From Maea johnstoni (taxonomy: Eukaryota > Annelida > Polychaeta > Spionida > Magelonidae): a stretch of 64,000 bases of DNA. Positions 56,663 through 64,000 of this stretch are shown here, in pieces (position 1 is the stretch's first letter; every line of letters starts with the position of its first letter). The DNA is taken from NCBI GenBank assembly GCA_963942565.1, contig OZ012690.1:6197676-6261675 (forward strand). The letters run 5' to 3'. The position numbers were made by a program, and so were the translations under genes. The notes below the pieces were generated by a model. The model made no database searches, was not told the origin of the DNA, and saw only the letters and a list, made by a program, of their open reading frames with translations.

Positions 56663-57400
56663 AAAATGACCAATTTGAAATTGTAAAGAACCTTGTTAGA
56701 CGTGTGGTATACACACTTAGCTCCTGAAGATAGTCTTTTGTAAAAGCTTTATCTGTGCTTGGAAATAATAACCAAGGATTTATATTTTTCTGTCTTCAGA
56801 ATTTCTGAAGTTGGCCTTGATTAGACATTGTAACATTGGAGATGAAATTCTCTTTAAGGGGAATTCATTTTGACATTTTATGTGATTGATGTCTTCTTGA
56901 TAAGGACTCTTTGATCTAGCAGTGTTGTGCTCCTTTATACAGTTAACTGAATAAAGAGTTGAAAACAAAGTTCCGTAGTTTTGATTGTTTTAGTTTCACA
57001 TTTCTCCAAAGAATTGCTATTTCAGTACAAAAACATTCTCCATAATAGGATCTGGGTCATTGAAACGCTACAATCTACCTTAACCCTAAAAATGGCTTCA
57101 GGCCAGTAACAGAAGACCTCGACTGGTCATACAGGGCCATCAAACATTAGGGGATATTCATGTTAACAAGTTTACCCACAAAAATGTCCCCAAATATTTT
57201 TAAAAGATAGATGATAAGATGAAATTAATTGTAGTCAGTGAATTATAGGACCAGTAAAAGTTTGCAGGACCAGTAGATCCAAGTTGTTACTGGTCCTACA
57301 TGGGCCAGTAACATTTTGAGTTAGCATAGAGACCTGCTTTACACAAATGCTTCATAATCTTATTAGGACAGACCGGGGCAAATGTATTGCCATGGACATC

Positions 57401-57607
57401 TTAACCCTTATGCTGCTGGTGGCTAATTTGGCCAGTATGAAATGGTGCAAAAAAACTAAAAATGACTGAAACCCTGGCACATGGGTATTTGTCTGAGAGT
57501 ACTTAGGAAGACCTTTCCTATGAATACCAACATGGCATGGTTTAAATGTTTTTCCAAAATCTTTGCATCCTTGTGCTTTGGATGAAAGTAGCCTTAGCAT
57601 TGGAGGT
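57401..57607 (+). mobile_element. MITE family B copy
   Basis: TTAACCCTTATGCTGCTGGT to GCCTTAGCATTGGAGG; the last bases are lost. Confidence 0.83.
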
Positions 57608-58039
57608 CAACTCGCTAACTGTCCAGTGCTGTGTCAAGGAAGTAATAAATTGAAAAGGAAAGTCACCGTTCTCTAATTAAATAGTTAAGGTAGCTTATGG
57701 GATTAAGAAAAATTCTACTTGTGATTGATTTTTTGACAACGAAAAAAAAAAACTTGACGAAATAGTTTACTGATATTGATAAATTATACATGGTTTTTAT
57801 TGAACAGAAAATGGATTTTCTACTGAATGAAATAGAGTGAGTCTTGTATATAAATTGCCTTACTTCTTTTACACAGTTTCTTAATAATACCCATCTTAAA
57901 ATCCAGCCAGCAGAATTTTATGTCAAATAGGAAAACATGACAATAATGGTTTAATAACCGCTAGGTAACATTTGTGACCTGCTGTTGTACTTCCCTTTGA
58001 AACAAAATGCTGCAGTTTTTCATCAAATCCATTTACGGT

Positions 58040-58500
58040 ACTTAGGGGGGTATATACGCGCGCTCGTTATCAGAATTTAAAAATACCCCTGAAGCACTGA
58101 TTTCAAGCCAAAAAGAGCACCCTTATCTAAAAAGAAAACGCTGACTTTTTCTAGTAAAAAAACCTTCTTTTATCAAAACACTGACATTTGATGAACGGGA
58201 ACACGCATTTTAACTTTTGATGTTATAATTCTCTGCCTGTTAAGCGGCAGCAGACTCGGAAGCCCAGTCACTTCGAGTCACACGGCGTCCGAGAGTCGCG
58301 TATATTTCGTGGATTGTATATACGTAAGGGGCTTTTCACCCCCCATACTTCGTACCTGGGTACAAAAAAGTACCTTTCTTTTACAAAATCGCGGACATGC
58401 GGAGGTCTTAAAAAAGACTTCTTCCTTCGTAACGCGGGTGCGGCCCCCCTCTGTACCTGAGTGACCCGCCCAACCCCCCCGCGATATGTACATTTAGAGC
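58040..58500. repeat. CpG-rich repeat Q, copy 1
   Basis: Starts GGGGGGTATATACGCGCGCT, followed by AAAACGCTGACTTTTTCTAG and ATCAAAACACTGACAT; then a strongly CpG-rich segment (58250-58470). The first 160 bp match the last 155 bp of the window. The class is unknown. Confidence 0.6.
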
Positions 58501-58789
58501 GCATAATGTTACCCAGTACAGTATATTACATTGCAGTTCAGCTACTTTTTTAGACTACTGTGAAAGGTAGAAAGCTATTAATTTCTGAAGCATGGTATCA
58601 ATCTCGCCTCAGTTTCACACAGCTGATCTAGCTAGTGGTAGGTGCATGTACCGCCAGAGATATGACTGGAAGTCGGACAGATAAGTGCCCCAGTGTTTAC
58701 ATACTCTACTTTCTCAATAATAAAGCTCTTTTCCTGATAAGTGAGACAGCTTACTGAGCAGCGGGTCAATTCGACCAAACAGGAGTATA

Positions 58790-59110
58790 AATGAGGTAAG
58801 GTGCGTCAGACCTGACACTTGCAAGACAACATGCAAACAAAGGAACAGCAGTCAAAGGATAAGAAGGTCATATTAGTTTCAACAGCAAGACCATCAAGAT
58901 GGTAGTAAAGGACAAGAAGGTCACATTAGTTTCAACGGCTCCCCGTGCTTTTAAGCCATTTGCTGGCACTTGGAATGATAATTAATCCAAGACAGATTAT
59001 CTATTTATTTATTTTCCAGGGACAGATTATTTATTTTCCAAATATTCACAGACACATTATTCATTTTCGCAATTTTCAGAAAAACGCTATTTTTCCATAA
59101 TGTACATAGT
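58790..59110. repeat. Interspersed repeat P, copy 1
   Basis: CAAGACAACATGCAAACAAAGG, GAAGGTCACATTAGTTTCAAC, CTGGCACTTGGAATGATAAT and TTATTTTCCAAATATTCACA recur at 60130-60455 and, partly, at 62190-62345. Confidence 0.65.
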
Positions 59111-59170
59111 CACCAGGGTATCAATTGTTCGGTGCTTTAGCCATTATGTGACGGAAAATCTAGCCTAGAA

Positions 59171-59875
59171 GGTTAAATGGCTCACTTCAATAAATCGTGA
59201 GGAAGCTCAGCATGGTGTGGGTAAAAACAAACTGAGGTCTTACAATACCTTTAAAACAACTTTTGAAGCCGAAACCTATGTTAGAGCTAATTTACCCAGA
59301 GCACAACGTAGGGCTCTAGCCCAATTTAGAGCTGGGGTTGCACCTCTGGCACTAGAAACAGGCCGCTATCAGGGCTTACCAGTTCGTGAAAGAATTTGTT
59401 TTCACTGCAAGTCGCTTAATAGAGAAACTGTTGAAGAAGAAAAACATGTCATTCTTACCTGCCCTCTTTATAATGCACAGCGAGCAACTCTAGTTACAAG
59501 ACTAGAGGAGTCAATCCAAGGGTTTTCTTACATATCAGAGGAGCAGAAATTCAAAACAATACTAAGTGATGGTAATAATGTCAAGCAATGTGCCAGCTTT
59601 CTTAAAACCATCCTCGAGATTAGAAGATCTGAATTGATGAAACCACAGGGACACTGAATGTGTCTTATAAACTTTTAAAAGATTTTAAAATGCATCTATG
59701 TTTTAACATCTCTGTGTGATATGTACTATTAACTTGCTTTAATGTCTCTCATAACTCTTTTAAGAGTGGTCAGTATATTGAACGTGCATGTTTTTATCTG
59801 TCTGTAATATGTTTATCCATACTGAGTGAGACTTTTAATAAAGATTTTATTATTAATATTATTATTATTATTGTA
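59171..59875 (+). mobile_element. LINE 3' end (C-terminal protein segment and 3' UTR)
   Basis: An open frame from about 59171 to 59657 (in-frame stop just upstream) reads WLTSINREEAQHGVGKNKLR, LAQFRAGVAPLALETGRYQG and CFHCKSLNRETVEEEKHVIL then TCPLYNAQR. This is the C-terminal region with a CxxC...HxxxxC zinc-binding pattern seen in many invertebrate non-LTR retrotransposons. The following 3' UTR ends TTAATAAAGATTTTATTATT, then an (ATT) tail. The RT domain is missing, so the copy is 5'-truncated. Confidence 0.8.
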
Positions 59876-59877
59876 TA

Positions 59878-60045
59878 AAGAAGCCTGCACCTATACTAGA
59901 TCTACTGTTGGCTATTTAGTTCACACAATTGCCACACGAGGGAGATTGGTGTTAATATTTCCAACTGACCTCCTAGTATACGGCAGTGCCATCTATCCAC
60001 AATGGAAGACATTTGAATATGGCCTGGGAGGCAGGCTACGGAAAA
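59878..60045 (+). repeat. Unclassified interspersed repeat O, copy 2
   Basis: AGAAGCCTGCACCTATACTA to GGCCTGGGAGGCAGGCTACG; matches 13690-13885 with two small deletions. Confidence 0.65.
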
Positions 60046-60129
60046 TCATGATGCATCAAACAAAATTCCAAAGTTCATGACATACTAGGATATCAGTATC
60101 CATAACATGCCCACTGCAGGTCAATATGA

Positions 60130-60455
60130 CCAGTAGGTTAGCTAGTGAGGTTACATACGTCAGACCAGACGCTTGCAAAACAACATGCAAACAAGGAAAA
60201 GTAGTAAAAGGATATGAAGGTCACATCAGTTTTAACAGCAAGGCCAGCAACACCAAGGGAACGGCTCCTTGTGTCTAGGGGTCTAGACACCCTGAAATGC
60301 ATTTTCAGTCAATTCCTGGCACTTGAAATGATAATCAATCCAAGACAGATTTTATTTCTTTCTCTATTTTCTAGGTGGCAGATCATTTATTTTCAAATAT
60401 TCAGACATTATTTATTTTGTCAAATTTAAGAAATGTCATTTTTTTCAAAATGTCC
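60130..60455. repeat. Interspersed repeat P, copy 2
   Basis: TGCAAAACAACATGCAAACA through GACAGATTTTATTTCTTTCT to AAATTTAAGAAATGTCATTT, as in 58790-59110. Confidence 0.65.
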
Positions 60456-60555
60456 ATTCCCCTCCCCAGTTTATCAAACGATTGACTCCCTGCATCCCAT
60501 TGGCTGATGTCTGTCGCTTGGCTCTTCCAGAGCACTAGCTCTGAGCAATCTCTCT

Positions 60556-60776
60556 TTAACCCATTCACACTCAGAGTTCCTCTTAGATGTATCGTCTGCT
60601 ACTTTCATACCTTTGAAAATAAATTGGGAATAAAGCAAAAATTCACAAAATATTTGTAGAAGAGTTGTTGTTTGGCTTCTGATTAACATTTCTCCTTCAA
60701 ATATTTTTCAAAAAATGCTTTTGTTAGAAAGATATATTCAAAATTGTCAGGCCTGTTTTGCCCTCTCTGAGTGTGA
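60556..60776 (+). mobile_element. MITE family C copy, right end lost
   Basis: TTAACCCATTCACACTCAGA start; it ends CTCTGAGTGTGAGATA, where the minisatellite begins. Confidence 0.85.
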
Positions 60777-61690
60777 GATATAGAAATGTTTGAAACAAAC
60801 CTGATATTTCTGTATTGTTGGGAGTCAATTTAAATTATTATTTACCAGGTCACAAGAGCCCCCCCCCCCCCCCCTTACACCTGTAATTTCTAGGCGTGTT
60901 CTAGGGTGAAATAAAGGATATAGCAATGTTTGAAACAAACCTGATATTTCTGTATTGCTGGGAGTTAATTCAGGTTATTATTTACCAGGTCACAAGAGCC
61001 CCCCTTACTCCTGTAATTTCTAGGCGTGTTCTATGGTGAAATAAAGGATATAGAAATGTTTGAAACAAACCTGATATTTCTGTATTGCTGGGAGTTAATT
61101 CAGGTTATTATTTACCAGGTCACAAGAGCCCCCCTTACTCCTGTAATTTCTAGGCGTGTTCTAGGGTGAAATAAAGGATATAGCAATGTTTGAAACAAAC
61201 CTGATATTTCTGTATAGTTGGGAGTTAATTCAGGTTATTATTTACCAGGTCACAAGAGCCCCCCTTACTCCTATAATTTCTAGGCGTGTTCTAGGGTGAA
61301 ATAAAGGATATAGCAATGTTTGAAACAAACCTGATATTTCTGTATAGTTGGGAGTTAATTCAGGTTATTATTTACCAGGTCACAAAGAGCCCCCCCCCCC
61401 CTTACACCTGTAATTTCTAGACGTGTTCTAGGGTGAAATAAAGGATATAGAAATGTTTGAAACAAACCTGATATTTCTGTATAGTTGGGAGTTAATTCAG
61501 GTTATTATTTACCAGGTCACAAAGAGCCCCCCCCCCTTACACCTGTAATTTCTAGGCGTGTTCTAGGGTGAAATAAAGGATATAGAAATATTTGAAACAA
61601 ACCTGATATTTCTGTATTGTTGGGAGTTAATTCAGGTTATTATTTACCAGGTCACAAGAGCCCCCCCCCCCTTACTCCTGTAATTTCTTA
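60777..61690. repeat. Seven-unit 130-140 bp minisatellite with variable C run
   Basis: Units start at 60777, 60917, 61047, 61177, 61307, 61444 and 61579 with GATATAGAAATGTTTGAAAC. Each contains CCAGGTCACAAGAGC followed by 5-13 C; length differences between units come mainly from this C run. Units are very alike, so the array is young. Confidence 0.95.
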
Positions 61691-61814
61691 CTGATTTAAT
61701 GGCTATTTTTGAAAATAGAATGTAGTCCGAAACAGAATGAATTATTTATGAACATTCAGACATGTCTCTGGCATAAGTTGTAATAGTTTATTGAAAAGGT
61801 TGAAATTTTCAACT

Positions 61815-62044
61815 TTAACCCATTGACACTCAGAGTTTCTCTAGAAGGTATCGTCTGCTACTTTCATACTTTCAAAAATAACTCGTGAATAAAGTATAAG
61901 TTCACAAAGTATTTGAAGGAGAGTTGTTGTTTGGCTTCTAATCAACATTTCTCCTTCAAATGTTCTCAAGAAAATACTTTTTTGAGTAAAATATTCCAAA
62001 AATCGTCAGGCCTCTTTTGGCTGCTTTGAGTGTCAATGGGTTAA
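61815..62044 (+). mobile_element. MITE family C copy (near intact)
   Basis: TTAACCCATTGACACTCAGA to GAGTGTCAATGGGTTAA, 230 bp with both TTAA; TIRs of about 17 bp. Confidence 0.9.
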
Positions 62045-62189
62045 AATCTCGGTATGGATGGTATTTTTCAACGAATGTAGTTTTTACTTTGTGTTAATAT
62101 ATATCTTAGCAGGGGGATTTTTCTGGAGTGATCTATTCTTCACAAAATTAGCAAAAGTCATGGGGTTAGGTGGTCATTCAAGGCACCCG

Positions 62190-62345
62190 GAACCTCTAGG
62201 GGGTTGGACACTCTGAAATGCGTTTTCATCCATTTCCTGGCACTTGAAATGATAATTAATCCATGAAATTATCTATTTCCCAGGGACGGATTTCCTAACA
62301 TTCAGAGACAGGTTATTCATTTTGCCATCTTTTAGAAGATATTAG
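62190..62345. repeat. Interspersed repeat P, partial copy 3
   Basis: CTGGCACTTGAAATGATAAT, TTATCTATTTCCCAGGGACG and AGACAGGTTATTCATTTTG match the other two copies. Confidence 0.6.
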
Positions 62346-62775
62346 CCATATTATGGGACAGAAAAGGATAATATCATAAACAAAATTCCACAGTTCATGA
62401 CATTCACATTTCTCCATATAACTGGCTTGGATTTTACAATCCCTGCTATTATCACATTATCTATCACATGATACATGGCAATGACTAATGTGAATCTCCG
62501 TTGGTACAGGCCAATATATAACATATAGTAAACAACTGCCATGTACTGGAGGTAAAAGTTCAATCTATGTGCACCTTGGCACAGGTGTCAGCCAGAGTAC
62601 GAAAAATGAAGGAAAGCGTGTTTTATGTGGTTTCTTATCACAACCTTCACTTTACCTTATATAAAAACAGACAACTATTACCTAAACCGGTAGTAAAAAA
62701 GTAAAGGAAAGTCACCACACTGGCACCTCTTTCAGCCTCTCCTTCTATTCAAACTAGGATTCAATTGTATGTATG

Positions 62776-62993
62776 TACTGCAGGTGAACTTGGATATGAC
62801 GGACCACTGTACGACGGATTCTTGCATATGACGGACGATATGGTTGGTCCCAGTCCGATGCATACCAAGTATTCGTCATATTTGTAAAATTAAAAAAAAA
62901 AAAGTATTCGTCATATGTATACCACGGATTTTGCATATGACGGACCAATTTTCTTGGTCCCATTGAGTCTGTCATATCCAAGTTCACCTGTAC
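62776..62993. mobile_element. MITE family H copy
   Basis: CAGGTGAACTTGGATATGAC at the left, GTCATATCCAAGTTCACCTG at the right, a perfect 20-bp TIR with TACTG/TACT flanks. An A-run interruption lies at 62887-62903. Confidence 0.88.
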
Positions 62994-63061
62994 TATGAAG
63001 CATGATTTAATGATAATTTGCAGATAAGATTAGTGTTGTGAAAATATTGTTGTATTTATAA

Positions 63062-63088
63062 GTCAGAGAGAGAGAGAGAGAGAGAGCT
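63062..63088. repeat. (GA)n microsatellite
   Basis: Thirteen GA units. Confidence 0.9.
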
Positions 63089-63631
63089 ACCGGTTATCAG
63101 GTCAAGAGGTGGCCTTTGTACTACTTTCTGCGTGACCACTCAGACAGATTCCGGACACCTATAGGCACAGATACTTTAGCTGTCTGTCCCGCTTGGTGCT
63201 ATCCACACAGACCTACCTACCTGGCAGTTTTACAGGAATCTATTTGCAGTTCACAAAGCTTACAGCTTAAAGGTAATTCTGCAACAACAACAACAACAAC
63301 AACTAGATAGTTTCATTACTCTAGGGCGCTATAGATAGATATCGATAGATAATCTTTTTTCAAATCGGTATTAATTGTACATAGTAAACACGAGCTGCCT
63401 GGGCTCTTGGCCGACTAAATAATAACTCTGACATATTTTAACTGTTATGATGTGATAGGATACCTATCATCTAAAAAGTTCCTGAGAGTTTTAGATTGCA
63501 CAAGATATTTAAAAGACAGATTTGGACTTGAAAGTTTTAGGTTTTGTTGCAAAAGGGCCATTCACCAACCCCTATTTACCTAGACTAACAACACGCTTGT
63601 ATTTAATGCTGTGTTTATGATCTTTCTAGTA

Positions 63632-63835
63632 TGCCAAAATAAAATTTATTCAACTCACAAAATATCATGCAACTTTCAAAATATTGTTCAAATTAGTTAA
63701 ATATATCGTGCAACTTTCTAACTGAAAGTGCATATTCTGGCACAACACCCATGACCTTCTTGGGGTCCTAATAATATAAGTTGCATGATACCTTTCTAAA
63801 AGTTGTGTCATTTTGAAAGTTTGTGTTATTTGGGT
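63632..63835 (+). repeat. Repeat family R, third copy
   Basis: ATGCCAAAATAAAATTTATT through AACACCCATGACC and TTCTAAAAGTTGTGTCATTT; same orientation as 2583-2830, diverged and rearranged on the right. Confidence 0.7.
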
Positions 63836-63839
63836 GAGA

Positions 63840-64000
63840 GGGGGGGGGGGGGGGGGTAGAGGGTGGCATACGCTCATTACCAAATTCTTAAAATATCCCT
63901 AAAACACTGCATGAGTTTTGGCCCAAAAGGCACCCTTATACATAAAAACGCTGACTTTTTCCAGTTAAAAACACCCAATCTTTAACCAAAACACTGACAT
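63840..64000. repeat. Poly-G run and repeat Q, copy 2 (cut by window end)
   Basis: Seventeen G followed by the 5' part of repeat Q (GCATACGCTCATTACC, AAAACGCTGACTTTTTCCAG, AAAACACTGACAT). The rest lies outside the window. Confidence 0.65.

Noticed and set aside
58268-58504. CpG-rich segment as a promoter or a protein-coding exon
   Set aside because: It is joined to repeat Q, which recurs at the window end; neither minus-strand frame has a recognised domain.

Overview
This is animal nuclear DNA: AT-rich, intron-rich and crowded with small transposons. I judge it an invertebrate deuterostome (hemichordate or cephalochordate type). The grounds are a sarcalumenin gene very close to the vertebrate protein, an XPNPEP3/ST13 head-to-head pair as in vertebrates, and no recognisable vertebrate repeat families. 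The exact taxon cannot be fixed from the sequence.

Three complete protein-coding genes were assembled exon by exon with GT/AG junctions and consistent phase. (1) XPNPEP3 (minus, 17119-9736, 7 coding exons, 501 aa) is a mitochondrial-type Xaa-Pro aminopeptidase with all five metal ligands. (2) ST13/Hip (plus, 19510-52532, 14 coding exons, 446 aa) is the Hsc70-interacting co-chaperone, with an N-terminal dimerisation segment, acidic linker, TPRs, charged helix, GGMP repeats and C-terminal STI1/DP domain. (3) SRL, sarcalumenin (minus, 46461-34404, 6 coding exons, 494 aa), is a signal-peptide-bearing, EHD/dynamin-like GTPase-fold protein of the sarcoplasmic/endoplasmic reticulum lumen. SRL lies entirely inside the 18 kb intron between ST13 coding exons 9 and 10, on the opposite strand. 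XPNPEP3 and ST13 diverge from a shared promoter near 17120-17462, which carries a TCTCGCGAGA (BANP-type) palindrome and a YY1-like site over the XPNPEP3 start codon.

Layout: 1-9735 is the XPNPEP3 downstream flank (no gene seen; MITEs, an inverted repeat, a compound microsatellite, one tRNA-type SINE). 9736-17119 is XPNPEP3. 17120-19509 is the shared promoter plus a LINE fragment split by a hAT-type MITE with a perfect 8-bp target duplication. 19510-52532 is ST13 with SRL nested at 34404-46461. 52533-53800 is the ST13 3' UTR, probably with an intron. 53800-64000 is gene-free, with MITEs, (TA)n arrays, a LINE 3' end and a seven-unit minisatellite.

Non-coding DNA is dominated by a few MITE families that can be defined here: a TTAA-flanked family starting CCCTTATGCTGCTGG, a TTAA-flanked family starting CCCATTCACACTCAGAG, hAT-like families (CAGGGTCTTAGCCAG; TAGAGCTGCACTCAC; TAGGGCTGTAC; TAGGGATGGGGACC), a Harbinger-like GGCCTAAAAAAAG family, and others with TA-type ends. 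Three tRNA-derived SINE families and two LINE C-terminal fragments are also present. I saw no retrovirus or LTR element, no capsid-bearing element and no CRISPR array.
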